NCBI RefSeq assembly: GCF_000314855.2
Contig: NZ_KB233225.1
Coordinates: 183,092 to 247,091, forward strand
Source: Providencia burhodogranariea DSM 19968
GTDB lineage: Bacteria; Pseudomonadota; Gammaproteobacteria; Enterobacterales; Enterobacteriaceae
Direction of reading: 5' to 3'
Length of the DNA stretch: 64,000 nucleotides
Shown here: piece by piece, positions 10,322 to 20,834 of the stretch
How the letters are laid out: each line of letters opens with the position of its first letter
Numbering within the stretch: position 1 is the first letter of the stretch
The notes under the pieces: generated by a model
What the model saw: the letters and a program-made list of their open reading frames with translations, nothing else
The model's database searches: none
Told to the model about the DNA's origin: nothing
Program-made: the position numbers and the translations under genes

Positions 10322-12187
10322 TTATTTTTTTTGATACTGTTCGATAGCATCGATTATGCCTTCACTATCTAGCCCTAAATCGCTGATCAGCTCTTCTTGA
10401 CTACCTTGTGAAATGAAGAAATCAGGTAATCCAAGGTTTAATATCGGTATAATTTTTCGCTCATGCATTAGGAATTCATTGATGCCACTTCCTGCCCCCC
10501 CCATGATCGCATTTTCTTCTAGTGTTACTAATAATTCATGGCTATTTGCCATTTCGAGAATTAATGCTTCATCTAAAGGCTTAACAAAACGCATGTCGAC
10601 AACCGTTGCATTGAGCTTTTCTGCTGCAATGAGCGCGTGGCTAAGCAATGTGCCGAAGCAAAGTATCGCAATTTTCTCGCCTTGACGGCGAACAATACCT
10701 TTACCAATAGGTAAAGAAGCAAGCGGTTGTAGCTCTGCGCCAGTTCCAGTTCCACGAGGATAACGAACTGCACACGGCCCTTCTTTATATTGGTAACCGG
10801 TATGTAGCATTTGGCGACACTCATTTTCATCACTTGGCGTCATGATAACGAGGGTAGGAATGCAACGCAGGAAGGATAAATCGAATGATCCTTGGTGAGT
10901 TTGACCATCAGCACCGACAATACCAGCACGATCAATCGCAAATAGTACAGGGACTTTTTGGATAGCAACATCGTGGATCACTTGGTCATAACCACGTTGC
11001 AAGAAAGTTGAATAGATAGCAACAACAGGGTTATAGCCCCCGATTGCCAAGCCTGCTGCAAAAGTCACCGCATGTTGTTCTGCAATAGCAACATCAAAGT
11101 ATTGTTTAGGGTACTCTTTTGAGAAACGAACCATACCCGAGCCTTCACGCATTGCTGGTGTGATAGCCATCAGTTTGTCATCATTCTCGGCTTCATCGCA
11201 CAACCAATCCCCAAATATCTTAGAAAACGTTGGTCCGCTTTCTTTGCTTTTAGGTAATGTGAATGTGCTTGGATCGAATTTAGGTACCGCATGCCAGCTG
11301 ATAGGATCTTTTTCGGCAGGTTCATAACCACGACCTTTTTTAGTCATGATATGTAAGAATTGAGGACCTTTAAGATCACGCATATTTTTCAGCGTTTGCA
11401 CTAAGGCTATGACATCATGCCCATCAACAGGGCCAATATAGTTAAAGCCTAATTCTTCAAACATAGTGCCAGGAACAACCATACCTTTAATATGTTCTTC
11501 AGTTTTCTTTAGCAGCTCTTTGATTGGCGGTAGGTTAGAAAAAACTTTTTTACCACCTTCACGTAATGTGGTGTACAGCTTGCCAGATAGTAGGTGTGCA
11601 AGATGGTTATTAAGTGCACCCACGTTCTCAGAAATAGACATTTCGTTGTCATTGAGAATAACTAACATGTCAGGCGCAACGTCACCAGCGTGATTCATTG
11701 CTTCAAATGCCATGCCCGCAGTAATTGCACCATCACCAATAATACAGGCAGTTTTACGGTTTTTATCTTCTTTTTCTGCGGCAATTGCCATACCTAAGCC
11801 AGCACTGATTGAAGTTGAAGAGTGACCGACACTCAGCACATCATACTCACTTTCTGCACGCCATGGAAAAGGGTGTAACCCATTTTTCTGACGAATAGTA
11901 TCGATACGGTCTCTGCGGCCGGTCAGAATTTTATGGGGGTAGGCTTGATGTCCAACATCCCAAACAAGGTTATCGAAAGGAGTTTTATAGACATAATGCA
12001 ATGCAACGGTGAGTTCAATGGCGCCTAAACCAGAGGCAAAGTGACCGCTAGATCGACCAACACTATTTAATAAAAATTGTCTGAGTTCATCACACAATTT
12101 AGGCAAGCTTTCTTTAGGCAGCAGACGTAACTCATCTGGTGTTTCTGCCAGCGCTAGTGTTGGATATTTAGCGATATCAATACTCAT
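10322..12187 (-). CDS. dxs: 1-deoxy-D-xylulose-5-phosphate synthase Dxs
   Basis: Thiamine-diphosphate enzyme that condenses pyruvate with glyceraldehyde 3-phosphate, the first step of the MEP isoprenoid pathway and a source of the thiazole and pyridoxine precursor. I start at ATG 12187 ([20 protein letters not shown]), giving 621 residues (E. coli 620). An upstream GTG at 12199 would add four residues. Motifs are [13 protein letters not shown] near residue 80, the diphosphate-binding [13 protein letters not shown] through [15 protein letters not shown] near 153-190, and [17 protein letters not shown] near 367. It lies downstream of ispA and xseB on the same strand, 125 bases after ispA. Confidence 0.97.
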   Translation of the reverse strand: MSIDIAKYPTLALAETPDELRLLPKESLPKLCDELRQFLLNSVGRSSGHFASGLGAIELTVALHYVYKTPFDNLVWDVGHQAYPHKILTGRRDRIDTIRQKNGLHPFPWRAESEYDVLSVGHSSTSISAGLGMAIAAEKEDKNRKTACIIGDGAITAGMAFEAMNHAGDVAPDMLVILNDNEMSISENVGALNNHLAHLLSGKLYTTLREGGKKVFSNLPPIKELLKKTEEHIKGMVVPGTMFEELGFNYIGPVDGHDVIALVQTLKNMRDLKGPQFLHIMTKKGRGYEPAEKDPISWHAVPKFDPSTFTLPKSKESGPTFSKIFGDWLCDEAENDDKLMAITPAMREGSGMVRFSKEYPKQYFDVAIAEQHAVTFAAGLAIGGYNPVVAIYSTFLQRGYDQVIHDVAIQKVPVLFAIDRAGIVGADGQTHQGSFDLSFLRCIPTLVIMTPSDENECRQMLHTGYQYKEGPCAVRYPRGTGTGAELQPLASLPIGKGIVRRQGEKIAILCFGTLLSHALIAAEKLNATVVDMRFVKPLDEALILEMANSHELLVTLEENAIMGGAGSGINEFLMHERKIIPILNLGLPDFFISQGSQEELISDLGLDSEGIIDAIEQYQKK

Positions 12188-12312
12188 TAGAGGGCCCACG
12201 ACTATTTATAATTGTTAATAAGGTAATAGCGCTGATCAATATCAGCGATTGGATTAGCTATTATGCCACTTTTATTATCAGTCGTCTGAATAGAAAGCGG
12301 CATTGCATGTTA

Positions 12313-13230
12313 TTAGCTTTTGCGTTCAATAATGAAATTAGCTAGGGCTATTAAGGTTTGTGTATTATAGCCTTGTGCCTCAATAGTTTTTAAGGCATCT
12401 AATGCATTATAATACAGTTCACGGGCTTTTTCTTGAGCCGCTTCAAGCCCGAGTAAAGATGGATAAGTACTTTTTTCATGCTCAGCATCAGCTCCCTGGC
12501 GTTTGCCAGTCACTTCACTGTCACCAATCACATCTAAAATATCGTCTTGTACCTGAAATGCAAGGCCGATGGATTCAGCGTATTTATCTAAAGCTGGTAA
12601 TATTTGGCGACCTTTATCTCCAGCAGCATAAGCGCCCATACGAATGGCTGCACGTATTAATGCGCCCGTTTTATGCTGATGAATTCGCTCAAGAGCAGTA
12701 AGATCGATTCGCCGACCTTCTGCATCAAGATCTAATGCTTGTCCGCCACACATACCTGCTAAACCGCTCGCATAAGCAAGTTCTGATAACATGGCAATTC
12801 TATTTTTATCTGTAACATCGGGCATCGCACCAGATGAAAGCAATTGGAATGCTAAGGTCTGTAATGCATCACCGGCTAAAACCGCATTGCCTTCACCGAA
12901 CTTAATATGGCAAGTCGGTTGTCCACGACGTAAATCATCATCATCCATGGCAGGAAGATCATCATGAATCAATGAGTAGGCATGAATACACTCAACAGCA
13001 GCTGCTGGGGCATCTAGATTATCTTGCTTCACACCAAGCATTGTACCTACAGTATAGGTTAAAAATGGGCGTAAGCGTTTACCGCCAAGCAATGCACCAT
13101 GTTTCATTGTTGCAGCGAGAGGTAGATCTGAAAAAGGGAGTGCATCTAAGGCGCTTAATATATATTGGTTAACACGCTCATGTGCTTGTTGCTGCTGTAA
13201 TGTGAAGCTATCAATGTGTTGTTCAGACAT
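12313..13230 (-). CDS. ispA: Farnesyl diphosphate synthase IspA
   Basis: Short-chain prenyltransferase that adds two isopentenyl units to dimethylallyl diphosphate to make farnesyl diphosphate, precursor of undecaprenol and quinones. It has 305 residues (E. coli 299). Both aspartate-rich motifs are present: LIHDDLPAMDDDDLRRG near residue 91 and FQVQDDILDVIGD near 228, plus GGKRLRPFLTY near 49. The extra residues are at the N-terminus (EQHIDSFTLQQQQ). It lies three bases after xseB and upstream of dxs, so xseB-ispA-dxs form one operon serving the isoprenoid pathway. Confidence 0.97.
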   Translation of the reverse strand: MSEQHIDSFTLQQQQAHERVNQYILSALDALPFSDLPLAATMKHGALLGGKRLRPFLTYTVGTMLGVKQDNLDAPAAAVECIHAYSLIHDDLPAMDDDDLRRGQPTCHIKFGEGNAVLAGDALQTLAFQLLSSGAMPDVTDKNRIAMLSELAYASGLAGMCGGQALDLDAEGRRIDLTALERIHQHKTGALIRAAIRMGAYAAGDKGRQILPALDKYAESIGLAFQVQDDILDVIGDSEVTGKRQGADAEHEKSTYPSLLGLEAAQEKARELYYNALDALKTIEAQGYNTQTLIALANFIIERKS

Positions 13231-13233
13231 AAT

Positions 13234-13485
13234 TTATTCGATATCAGGTGAAAAATTATCAAGGGCTTTATTTTCATCATCACTAAGTAAGATTTGAACG
13301 CGTTGTTCGGCTTGTTGAAGGACTTTTTGTCCTTCTTTAGCGATTTTAATACCACGCTCAAACTCATTGAGTGCATCTTCAAGTGGTAGCGAGCCAGACT
13401 CAAGACGAGAAACAATTTCCTCAAGTTCTTTAAGTGAATTTTCAAAGCTAACTACAGGAGCTTGTTGAGATTTTTCTTTAGCCAT
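13234..13485 (-). CDS. xseB: Exodeoxyribonuclease VII small subunit XseB
   Basis: Small subunit of exonuclease VII, which degrades single-stranded DNA into oligonucleotides together with XseA (not in this window). It has 83 residues (E. coli 80), almost entirely helical, with the typical [19 protein letters not shown] near residue 13 and [12 protein letters not shown] near 35. It opens the xseB-ispA-dxs operon, separated from ispA by only three bases. The gene is divergent from thiI, with 219 bases between the two starts. Confidence 0.96.
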   Translation of the reverse strand: MAKEKSQQAPVVSFENSLKELEEIVSRLESGSLPLEDALNEFERGIKIAKEGQKVLQQAEQRVQILLSDDENKALDNFSPDIE

Positions 13486-13607
13486 CGTTCTTCAACCACA
13501 AATGTTAAATCATAGAATTAGGGGGGGTTATTAGTTTAGCAGACTAGCGTAGTCTCGCTGTGGATACAATTTATTATTGGTGTTTTTAGATTCAGCACGC
13601 AAGATAG

Positions 13608-13616
13608 TGCTATAAT
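13608..13616 (+). promoter_or_regulatory. Extended -10 promoter element for thiI
   Basis: TGCTATAAT at 13608-13616 is a perfect extended -10 element (TGn plus TATAAT) on the plus strand, about 90 bases before the thiI start. No good -35 box is present (AGATTC at 13588-13593), which is acceptable for an extended -10 promoter. Confidence 0.6.
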
Positions 13617-13704
13617 GCGCCTCTTTATTGACAATTGGTAACCTGTGCGTGTGTCATTTTTAAAATACGTTCGCTTGCCCCTATAATATTAACATGCTGC
13701 TATT

Positions 13705-15156
13705 ATGAAGTTTATCATTAAGTTATTCCCAGAAATTACTATCAAAAGCCAGAGCGTTAGGCTGCGTTTTATTAAAATCCTTACCAGCAATATCCGTAAT
13801 GTACTTAAATCCTCGGGTAAAGAAATCGCGGTTGTCCGTCATTGGGATAACATTGAAGTACGTGTTAAAGGGGAAACAACGCACGACGAAATTTGTGACA
13901 TGCTAACGCGTATTCCGGGTATTCACCATGTCTTAGAAGTCGAAGATAAACCCTTTACCAACTTACACCACATTTATGAAATGGTGTACGAGTCTTATGC
14001 TGCTTCATTGGAAAATAAAACTTTCTGTGTGCGAGTAAAACGTAAAGGGACACATGAATTTACCTCGATTGAAGCTGAGCGTTATATTGGCGGTGGGCTC
14101 AATCAGCACATTCCATCTGCAAAAGTAAGACTAAAACAGCCAGATACAACCGTACATTTAGAGATTGAAGATGATAAACTGATCCTCGTTAAAGCTCGTT
14201 ACGAAGGTATTGGCGGCTTTCCAATCGGTACCCAAGAAGATGTATTATCACTGCTCTCTGGTGGTTTTGACTCGGGCGTTTCCAGCTATATGTTGATGCG
14301 TCGTGGTTGCCGTGTTCATTATTGCTTCTTCAATCTAGGCGGTGCTGCCCATGAAATTGGTGTCAAGCAAATTGCACACTACTTGTGGAATCGTTTTGGT
14401 AGCTCACATAAAGTTCGCTTTATCGCCGTAAACTTCGAACCTGTTGTAGCTGAAATCCTTGAAAAAGTCGAAGATGGCCAAATGGGAGTCATACTGAAAC
14501 GTATGATGGTACGTGCAGCGTCTAAAGTTGCCGAGCGTTATGGCGTTCAGGCACTTGTGACCGGAGAAGCATTAGGGCAAGTCTCTAGCCAAACGCTAAC
14601 TAACTTACGCCTAATTGATAATGTGTCTGATACCTTAGTATTAAGACCACTAATTTCACATGATAAAGAACATATCATCAAATTAGCACGCCAAATTGGT
14701 ACGGAAGATTTCGCTAAAACTATGCCTGAATATTGTGGTGTGATTTCGAAAAGTCCGACTGTTAAGGCAATTAAAGCTAAAATCGAAGAAGAAGAGGATA
14801 ACTTTGATTTTAGTATCTTGGATGAAGTCGTAGCACAGGCTCAAAACATTGATATTCGCCAAATTGCACTAGAAAGCCGTGAGCAAGTGGCAGAAGTGGA
14901 AATGGTTAGTGAACTTTCGACCGAAAATGAGGTTATCCTAGATATCCGTTCACCAGATGAGCATGAAGATAAGCCATTATCAATTGACAGTATCGAAGTC
15001 AAACATATTCCATTTTATCGATTAGCTACGCAATTTGGTGACTTACCAAAAGATAAAACCTATCTATTATATTGTGACCGTGGTGTGATGAGTCGCTTAC
15101 AAGCGCTTTACTTGCATGAGCAAGGCTTCACTAATGTGAAGGTATATCGCCCGTAA
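13705..15156 (+). CDS. thiI: tRNA 4-thiouridine synthase / thiamine sulfurtransferase ThiI
   Basis: Makes 4-thiouridine at position 8 of tRNA and relays sulfur for thiamine thiazole synthesis. The 483 residues nearly equal the E. coli 482. Domains in order: ferredoxin-like and THUMP (about 1-165), PP-loop adenylation domain with [13 protein letters not shown] near 185, and a C-terminal rhodanese domain (about 404-483) carrying the persulfide Cys in [14 protein letters not shown] near 456. The partner Cys is in [14 protein letters not shown] near 344. There is little ribosome-binding sequence before ATG 13705, but alignment with E. coli supports this start. A terminator follows at 15178. Confidence 0.97.
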   Translation: MKFIIKLFPEITIKSQSVRLRFIKILTSNIRNVLKSSGKEIAVVRHWDNIEVRVKGETTHDEICDMLTRIPGIHHVLEVEDKPFTNLHHIYEMVYESYAASLENKTFCVRVKRKGTHEFTSIEAERYIGGGLNQHIPSAKVRLKQPDTTVHLEIEDDKLILVKARYEGIGGFPIGTQEDVLSLLSGGFDSGVSSYMLMRRGCRVHYCFFNLGGAAHEIGVKQIAHYLWNRFGSSHKVRFIAVNFEPVVAEILEKVEDGQMGVILKRMMVRAASKVAERYGVQALVTGEALGQVSSQTLTNLRLIDNVSDTLVLRPLISHDKEHIIKLARQIGTEDFAKTMPEYCGVISKSPTVKAIKAKIEEEEDNFDFSILDEVVAQAQNIDIRQIALESREQVAEVEMVSELSTENEVILDIRSPDEHEDKPLSIDSIEVKHIPFYRLATQFGDLPKDKTYLLYCDRGVMSRLQALYLHEQGFTNVKVYRP

Positions 15157-15177
15157 AAGTATTATCCGATAAATTAG

Positions 15178-15210
15178 AGCCGATACAGTGAATACCGTAT
15201 CGGCTTTTTT
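15178..15210 (+). terminator. Rho-independent terminator after thiI
   Basis: AGCCGATAC at 15178-15186 pairs with GTATCGGCT at 15197-15205 and is followed by six T to 15210. The remaining gap to yajL (15211-15402) shows nothing recognisable. Confidence 0.9.
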
Positions 15211-15402
15211 CCTTGAATCAGTAAACTATAAAACTCGCCAAACCATTTATCCTAAAACGGATCCAAATTGGATGATGTGGACGTCCAATGGTGTATTTTC
15301 TCTAGACTAACTCTTGATTAAGTAATTGAAATTATTGATTTTATAATCGAATTGTCTGATCAGTGATTGGGCGTTTAATTCAATTCTTATCCACAGTTCA
15401 GG

Positions 15403-15996
15403 TTAATTTTCGAGATAATCATTAATGCCTGGTGGAAGAACCAGCTCTGAGGCTACTTTTGCTGCAATATCTCGACCAGCTAGCAATTCAATAAGCTTTA
15501 GGGCGAAATCAAAGCTAGTTGCTGGCCCTTGGCTCGTGAGTAGATTAACGCGTTCATCAAAATAAACCCGCCTATCAACCCATTTATTTTTAGCAATTTG
15601 ATGTTCTAATGCGGGATACCCTGTCATATTACCAAGAGGAAATAGTTGGTGGTATTCCAATACGACAGCAGGTGCAGCACAGATTGCTGCAACGATTTTA
15701 CCATCAAGATGCATTCGTCTAACTTTTTCGACTACTAGTGGGCTATCTCTAAAGGTTTCAGCACCTGTAAGCCCTCCAGGGAGGACAATCGCATCGAAAG
15801 GTTCATCTGCTACATTAATTAGTGGGATATCTGCAACGATTTTTATTCCTCTTGATGCTTTGATATTCAAAGAGCCGTCTTCAGTTACACTAGCGAGTGT
15901 GACATTAATACCCGCTCGAACTAATAAGTCCGCTGTAGTAACGATTTCTATTTCTTCGCTACCATTGGTGATGCATATCAGCACTGAAGCCGTCAT
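15403..15996 (-). CDS. yajL: DJ-1/PfpI family protein YajL
   Basis: Protein of the DJ-1 superfamily, reported in E. coli as an oxidative-stress chaperone and protein/nucleotide deglycase. It has 197 residues (E. coli 196). The nucleophile-elbow Cys lies in [14 protein letters not shown] near residue 106, and the Glu that contacts it is in [11 protein letters not shown] near 15. [10 protein letters not shown] and [15 protein letters not shown] are further family motifs. Its start overlaps the end of panE by 38 bases on the same strand, so the two are translationally linked, as in E. coli. Confidence 0.95.
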   Translation of the reverse strand: MTASVLICITNGSEEIEIVTTADLLVRAGINVTLASVTEDGSLNIKASRGIKIVADIPLINVADEPFDAIVLPGGLTGAETFRDSPLVVEKVRRMHLDGKIVAAICAAPAVVLEYHQLFPLGNMTGYPALEHQIAKNKWVDRRVYFDERVNLLTSQGPATSFDFALKLIELLAGRDIAAKVASELVLPPGINDYLEN

Positions 15997-16870
15997 TTTG
16001 TTCTTCCTGTTGTTTAATTAAGTGGTACAAGCGATCATTTTCTGGCGTATTGAGGCCATATGATCTCGCTTGTTTAATTAGGTACCCTGTAATGTAATCA
16101 ATCTCAGTACGTCGTTTTTTACGAATATCTTGCAGCATAGAAGAGTAGTTATCTGCGGTACTTTGAATGATGTCATAAATATAGCTGACAAGCAGGGCTT
16201 TATCTGTATGCAATCCTTCCATCGCCATGACTTGGCATATTTCATCAATCAGTAGCTGAATTTGTTCTGGATAATCGGTTAACTTACCATTCTTACAATC
16301 ATAAACAGCCGTAAGGGGATTAATCACACAGTTAACGGCAAGTTTTCGCCAGCAAGTTGCTAAAATTTGGTTATGCCATGCCACATCGGGTAAAGCTTCA
16401 TGCAGTATATCGGCAATAGGGTAATAGGGTTCAGCAAGTAGATTAGCTGCGCCAATATGGGTTATACCATTAGCAACATGAAAAACTTGGTTGTTATTTT
16501 GCCAAGCTCCATGAGTGGTTACACCGAATAAAAAAGGATGACGTAGAGTTCCTAATTCATCGAGTGTTCCCATACCGTTATGAAGTAATAAAATAGGGCT
16601 AGTTTCAGGTATATGATGAAGTAAAGGTAGCAACCCCCCAGATACTTGCCAAGCCTTTAAACAGACGATAATGAATTCACTTTGATTTAAATGACTCATG
16701 TTATTGCAAGGGAGTAACTCACGAAAAACACTACCATCGGGCTTGTTCACATCAACAAATACGTCAGATTGAGCTACACGTAACCAGCCTTGTGCTTCAT
16801 GACCTTTTTGAGTTAATGCTGCAAGCCATAATTTCCCAATTGCACCACAACCAATAAGTGTTATTTTCAT
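15959..16870 (-). CDS. panE: 2-dehydropantoate 2-reductase PanE
   Basis: NADPH-dependent reduction of ketopantoate to pantoate in pantothenate and coenzyme A synthesis. I choose ATG 16870 ([19 protein letters not shown]): GAGGGG lies just upstream on the coding strand, and the 303 residues equal the E. coli length. An in-frame reading reaches back to 16993, but those extra codons run through the dispersed repeat and look non-coding. The Rossmann motif GCGAIG is at residues 8-13, with the catalytic Lys in [18 protein letters not shown] near 176 and Glu in [12 protein letters not shown] near 256. Confidence 0.96.
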   Translation of the reverse strand: MKITLIGCGAIGKLWLAALTQKGHEAQGWLRVAQSDVFVDVNKPDGSVFRELLPCNNMSHLNQSEFIIVCLKAWQVSGGLLPLLHHIPETSPILLLHNGMGTLDELGTLRHPFLFGVTTHGAWQNNNQVFHVANGITHIGAANLLAEPYYPIADILHEALPDVAWHNQILATCWRKLAVNCVINPLTAVYDCKNGKLTDYPEQIQLLIDEICQVMAMEGLHTDKALLVSYIYDIIQSTADNYSSMLQDIRKKRRTEIDYITGYLIKQARSYGLNTPENDRLYHLIKQQEEQNDGFSADMHHQW

Positions 16871-16894
16871 ATTACCCCTCTGAATATAGAGTGA

Positions 16895-17040
16895 TATATA
16901 CTCTAAATAACCCAAGTTACAAGTAGGTAAAAAGCAAATATATTCTAGATATATCGAAAACGATATGATTCGAATAGTTCGCTTTAGTACCATGCTGGCA
17001 CTGACAACACTCTATGTAACTTGAAGTATGACGAATATAG
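16895..17040 (-). repeat. Dispersed repeat copy 1 (panE-yajQ)
   Basis: About 146 bp bounded by related inverted ends: TACTCTAAATAACCCAAGTT at 16899-16918 and TGTAACTTGAAGTATGACGA at 17015-17034; CAAGTTAC at 16913-16920 and GTAACTTG at 17016-17023 are exact inverted complements. The same ends recur at 19034-19165 in the opposite orientation. No coding region is present, so it looks like a small non-autonomous element or a REP/ERIC-like intergenic repeat. The interior is diverged between copies. Confidence 0.7.
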
Positions 17041-17132
17041 ACACATGTAAACTCATATTTCCAGTATAGTGCTTTTGCTGTTAATGGAAAGAGGATATCA
17101 TGCATCACATTGATTATCTGGAGATCTTAACC

Positions 17133-17624
17133 ATGCCATCATTTGATATTGTATCCGAAGTAGAAATGAATGAAGTCCGTAATGCGGTTGAAAATGCCGA
17201 ACGTGAATTAACCACCCGTTGGGACTTTAAAAATGTGACAGCAAGCTTTGAGCTAAATGATAAAAATGAATCCATCAAAGTAACGAGTGAATCCGATTTT
17301 CAGGTACAGCAGCTACTGGATATTTTGCGTGAAAAAATGGCTAAGCGTGGTATTGATGGTGCTGTACTCAATGTTCCTGACGAAGTAGTTCACAGTGGTA
17401 AAACCTACAGTGTGGAAGTGACTTTGAAGCAAGGGATTGAAGCTGCAATCGCCAAGAAAATTGTTAAATCAATCAAAGACAGCAAATTGAAAGTTCAAGC
17501 ACAGATCCAAGGCGAACAAGTTCGTGTGACGGGTAAATCACGTGATGACTTACAATCTGTTATGGCGCTGATGCGTTCGAGTGATCTAGGTCAGCCTTTT
17601 CAGTTTAATAACTTCCGCGACTGA
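17133..17624 (+). CDS. yajQ: YajQ family nucleotide-binding protein
   Basis: Cytoplasmic protein with two ferredoxin-like domains. E. coli YajQ binds nucleotides and tRNA, and Xanthomonas and Pseudomonas members bind cyclic di-GMP. ATG 17133 is preferred because GGAG at 17120-17123 precedes it and the 163 residues ([20 protein letters not shown]) equal the E. coli length. An ATG at 17100 would add 11 residues. Conserved motifs are [20 protein letters not shown] near residue 40, [18 protein letters not shown] near 109 and the C-terminal [13 protein letters not shown]. It is convergent with yajR. Confidence 0.95.
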   Translation: MPSFDIVSEVEMNEVRNAVENAERELTTRWDFKNVTASFELNDKNESIKVTSESDFQVQQLLDILREKMAKRGIDGAVLNVPDEVVHSGKTYSVEVTLKQGIEAAIAKKIVKSIKDSKLKVQAQIQGEQVRVTGKSRDDLQSVMALMRSSDLGQPFQFNNFRD

Positions 17625-17633
17625 TTCACTATA

Positions 17634-17655
17634 GGGCCCGAATTATGAAGGGCCC
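17634..17655. terminator. Possible bidirectional hairpin between yajQ and yajR
   Basis: GGGCCC at 17634-17639 and again at 17650-17655 form a short GC-only stem with a ten-base loop between two convergent genes. T runs on either side are poor, so termination efficiency is uncertain. Confidence 0.4.
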
Positions 17656-17667
17656 ATTATCTTATTG

Positions 17668-19032
17668 TTAGTGAGCTTGAATTATAGCTTCAAGCTGCTC
17701 CCTTGACGTTACTTTTCTATCTACTTTGATGTAGACACTTTGCTCTTGTGCGATAACGACAACATCCATGACACCCGGTTGATAAGCCAGCTCTTCTTGT
17801 AACCGAACTACATTGGTATAGTTATTTGGTAATTCTAATCGAATGCTACTGACATAGGGTGGTTGCTGCATTGTTAAGCTCACGATGAACCAAATGATAG
17901 TTAACAATAATCCACCAATAAATACTGCACCAGCACCATCAGTGTCATATAGCCATCCTCCGAGTATCCCGCCGATTGCTACACCGAGGAATTGGCTGGT
18001 GGAATAAACACCCATTGCTGTTCCTTTATAACCCGCGGGAGCTTCTTTACTGATAAGCGAAGGTAGGATAGCTTCCATAATGTTAAAGGCGATAAAAAAC
18101 AGTTGAAGTCCTAAAAATATCACCCATAAATGATTTCCGGATAACCATAAAGTTATTTCCGCCAACGCGAGTAAAATGATACAAAATAGAAACACTTGCT
18201 TCATTTTGCGATGTTTTTCAGCGTAGATAATAAAAGGTAGTACAGAGATAAATGCAATCAACATGGTAATGAGATAAGCTTTCCAGTGATCTTTTGCTAG
18301 ATATCCGGCATTTGCCATGATTAAAGGAAGTGCAACGAAACTAGCCATAAGCAATGTATGTAAGCTTAAAATACCTAAGTTCAATTTAAGTAATTGTGGA
18401 TGAGTAAGAACCGCACGTAAATTTCCTTTAACGAAGGCAGATTCACGATTAGTGATGTGTTGATTACCATTCGGGACGACAAAGAGCGTTACAATAATTG
18501 CACCAGCAGCGAGTAAAGTAATACCCCAAAATAGCCCACTAATTCCAACCCAATGGGTGATAATTGGACCAAGAACTAGTGCAATAGCGAAGGTAATACC
18601 GAAGCTTATACCGATAAAAGCCATGGCTTTAGTTCGGTTTTGTTCGCGAGTGAGGTCAGATAATAGAGCCATGACAGCGGCAGAAATTGCTCCTGCTCCT
18701 TGTAGTGCTCGACCAATAATGATCCCCCATATCGAATCACTAAGTGCGGCTATTATGCTACCAATAATAAAAATTATCAGTCCAAATACAATTAATGGCT
18801 TGCGTCCTATTTTATCAGACATTAAGCCAAACGGAATTTGGAAAATGGCTTGGCTTAATCCATAAATACCAATTGCTACACCGACTAAAAATTCAGTTGA
18901 ATCTTTAAGTTGTATTCCGTAGCTGGTGATAATGGGTAATACCATAAACATCCCTAGCATTCGTAGGGAAAAAACAGATCCTAACCCCCATGTCGCACGT
19001 AATTCGGAGGAGGTCATTTTGTTATCGTTCAT
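17668..19032 (-). CDS. yajR: Major facilitator superfamily transporter YajR
   Basis: Inner-membrane drug:proton antiporter-type MFS protein of 454 residues, the E. coli YajR length. Twelve membrane helices are followed by a cytoplasmic ferredoxin-like YAM domain (from about residue 386, SIRLELPNNYTNVVRL through KVDRKVTSREQ), which distinguishes YajR from other MFS members. The MFS motif GLMSDKIGRKPLIVFGL is near residue 70, and LSDLTREQNRTKAMAFIG near 124. The physiological substrate is unknown. The start, MNDNKMTSSELRATWGLGSV, matches E. coli. A dispersed repeat ends two bases upstream, so the leader and ribosome-binding region derive from it. Confidence 0.95.
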   Translation of the reverse strand: MNDNKMTSSELRATWGLGSVFSLRMLGMFMVLPIITSYGIQLKDSTEFLVGVAIGIYGLSQAIFQIPFGLMSDKIGRKPLIVFGLIIFIIGSIIAALSDSIWGIIIGRALQGAGAISAAVMALLSDLTREQNRTKAMAFIGISFGITFAIALVLGPIITHWVGISGLFWGITLLAAGAIIVTLFVVPNGNQHITNRESAFVKGNLRAVLTHPQLLKLNLGILSLHTLLMASFVALPLIMANAGYLAKDHWKAYLITMLIAFISVLPFIIYAEKHRKMKQVFLFCIILLALAEITLWLSGNHLWVIFLGLQLFFIAFNIMEAILPSLISKEAPAGYKGTAMGVYSTSQFLGVAIGGILGGWLYDTDGAGAVFIGGLLLTIIWFIVSLTMQQPPYVSSIRLELPNNYTNVVRLQEELAYQPGVMDVVVIAQEQSVYIKVDRKVTSREQLEAIIQAH

Positions 19033-19033
19033 A

Positions 19034-19165
19034 AATACTCGTCATACTTCAAACTGTAGCTACGATGGCTTCATGCACTAACTTTAATCATGTAGTTATC
19101 TATGATCCTAAAAATTAGTTTCACTTGCCGCCTTGCTACAACTTTAACTATTTAGAGCATCTATA
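19034..19165 (+). repeat. Dispersed repeat copy 2 (upstream of yajR)
   Basis: About 132 bp from ATACTCGTCATACTTCAAAC at 19035-19054 to the closing ACAACTTTAACTATTTAGAG at 19138-19157. These are the ends seen in copy 1 in reverse, and CTTGCCGCCTTGCTACAACT (19124-19143) matches what I remember of a widespread repeat in Serratia, Yersinia, Photorhabdus and Providencia intergenic regions. It directly abuts the yajR start codon. Confidence 0.7.
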
Positions 19166-19308
19166 CTCATGACTTTTTAAGTTGTAGCGTATTTTCATAG
19201 AGGTAAAAATTTAGTCCATTGAGCCAAATAGCAATGTTAGTTTAATAGCTGAATTATTTGTTTTCTGGTTACAATGGCTTAGAATGTTACTGATTATAAT
19301 TCCAGTTA

Positions 19309-19443
19309 TGTATTCGCCATACCTTAATTTACATGGTCATTGACTGCGCTCAGTTAGCCGAGTGACATAGTTTATCTATGCTCCGCCACCTATCTTCACT
19401 TATCGTCTATATGCAAATCAAATCCAAATTATCTAGAGTATAG
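19309..19443 (+). repeat. Dispersed repeat copy 3 (yajR-cyoE gap)
   Basis: A more decayed copy. The opening TGTATTCGCCATACCTTAAT (19309-19328) parallels the TACTCGTCATACTTCAA end of copy 2. The centre contains CATAGTTTATCTATG (19366-19380), an imperfect hairpin, and the closing TCCAAATTATCTAGAGTATA (19423-19442) parallels the ACTATTTAGAG end. It shares several blocks with the inverted copy at 57293-57409. Between copies 2 and 3 (19166-19308), and from 19444 to 19554, I see nothing else. Confidence 0.65.
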
Positions 19444-19550
19444 AAAGGTATTATCTAGCGATTACAGATAAACAGCAGCTATTTAATCATAAAAGCTATT
19501 CAATAGGATAGGTAGATTAGTCAAATAAAAATGGATAATAGCATTGAATA

Positions 19551-19582
19551 CCAAATAAAAACGGCAGGACAAGCCTGCCGTT
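19551..19582 (-). terminator. Rho-independent terminator of the cyo operon
   Basis: On the minus strand AACGGCAGG (19582-19574) pairs with CCTGCCGTT (19568-19560), followed by TTTATTTGG. It lies 19 bases after the cyoE stop codon. Confidence 0.85.
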
Positions 19583-19601
19583 AGGAGTAACTAGTTAGAA
19601 A

Positions 19602-20489
19602 TTACTTAACTAAGGCTATAACAGTATCGTGCGAAACTATAGGATCAACTGACATCATTATGCTTAATGAAGTTATTGCAATGATGGAGAAGACAAATAG
19701 TTTTCTAGCCCAAACACGGTCATCATTTTCGGTTTTAAAGCCGGAAATTGCCATACCAAGCCACCAAAGGCTAACTGCTGCACCTACAATTAGATATTTA
19801 TAACCAGCATATCCGCTGATAGTCAACATCAGTGTTGCGACCATAAATGCTAAAATATACAAGAAAATATGTGTCTTCGCGACAGAGATTCCCTTGATAA
19901 CGGGTAGAACCGGAATATTAGCTGCTTTATAGTCTTTAAAACGGAAAATTGCGATGGCATATGAGTGAGGCATCTGCCACAAGCTAAATATCAATAACAG
20001 GATAAGTGCACCTGTATCAAATTCATTTGTGACTGCGCAGTAACCTATAACAGGTGGAGCTGCGCCAGATAAGCTTCCAATCAATGTGCCATAGACCGAT
20101 TTACGTTTCATATATAGGCTATAAACACCTACATAAACGATGAAACCAATCACCGCAAGTAGCATTGCTAGAGCATTTGCTGCTACAAGTAGTAGCAGCA
20201 TGCCAGCAATACCTAATGCAGTGGCGTAAATCAGGCTAACTTTCGGGTCAATCAGCCCTTTAACTAAAGGGCGATTCTTAGTTCTTTCCATGATACGGTC
20301 GATATCACGATCGATGTAGTTGTTAAAAACACAACCAGAAGCGACGACCAGTGATACACCCAGCAAAGTCGCAATAAACAGCGGGTAATCGATAGTGCCT
20401 TTTGAGGCAAGTAGAAAACCGCCGATCACAGAAATTAAATTTCCGAAAATAATTCCTGGTTTGGTCACTTGCAGGTATTGCTTAAACAT
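19602..20489 (-). CDS. cyoE: Protoheme IX farnesyltransferase CyoE
   Basis: Polytopic inner-membrane enzyme that attaches a farnesyl group to heme B, making heme O for the bo3 oxidase encoded by the upstream cyo genes. It has 295 residues (E. coli 296). UbiA-family motifs are [20 protein letters not shown] near residue 51 (first aspartate motif), TKNRPLVKG near 71 and [20 protein letters not shown] near 171. The farnesyl donor comes from IspA, also in this window. It is the last gene of cyoABCDE, 12 bases after cyoD, with a terminator behind it. Confidence 0.97.
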   Translation of the reverse strand: MFKQYLQVTKPGIIFGNLISVIGGFLLASKGTIDYPLFIATLLGVSLVVASGCVFNNYIDRDIDRIMERTKNRPLVKGLIDPKVSLIYATALGIAGMLLLLVAANALAMLLAVIGFIVYVGVYSLYMKRKSVYGTLIGSLSGAAPPVIGYCAVTNEFDTGALILLLIFSLWQMPHSYAIAIFRFKDYKAANIPVLPVIKGISVAKTHIFLYILAFMVATLMLTISGYAGYKYLIVGAAVSLWWLGMAISGFKTENDDRVWARKLFVFSIIAITSLSIMMSVDPIVSHDTVIALVK

Positions 20490-20501
20490 ATCGGCAACTC
20501 T

Positions 20502-20834
20502 TTAGTCGAGCATCATATTGATGTTCAGGTTGTACATAATCCACAGAGAGCCAATGACAACGATACCGATGATTAGCAAAGTGAAAAGGAATGCAATCAG
20601 GTTCCAGCGCTCATCTGATGATGTGTTCATGTGCAAGAAGCAGACTAAGTGTACGAGAATCTGCACAACAGCCATTCCGACAACAGTCCAAAGAATAACA
20701 GCTTGGGATGCTGTACCTTCCATAACCATCCAGAAAGGTATTACCGTCAAGATGACTGATAAAATAAAACCAATCGCATAAGTCTTCATGCTACCGTGGC
20801 TTGCTCCAGTATGAGCATCTTTTGCGTGACTCAT
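20502..20834 (-). CDS. cyoD: Cytochrome bo3 ubiquinol oxidase subunit IV CyoD
   Basis: Small inner-membrane subunit that assists assembly of the CuB centre in subunit I. It has 110 residues (E. coli 109) with three membrane helices, around residues 17-37, 46-66 and 78-100. [20 protein letters not shown] near residue 14 is typical of the family. It starts immediately after the cyoC stop codon with no spacer (stop at 20835-20837, start at 20834), which indicates translational coupling. Confidence 0.95.
   Translation of the reverse strand: MSHAKDAHTGASHGSMKTYAIGFILSVILTVIPFWMVMEGTASQAVILWTVVGMAVVQILVHLVCFLHMNTSSDERWNLIAFLFTLLIIGIVVIGSLWIMYNLNINMMLD

Noticed and set aside
10322-12187. TPP riboswitch near thiL, dxs or thiI
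   Set aside because: No CTGAGA and ACCTGA motif pair was seen near these genes.
16871-16993. 41-codon N-terminal extension of panE
   Set aside because: The extra codons fall in the dispersed repeat, and the shorter form has the E. coli length and a good ribosome-binding site.
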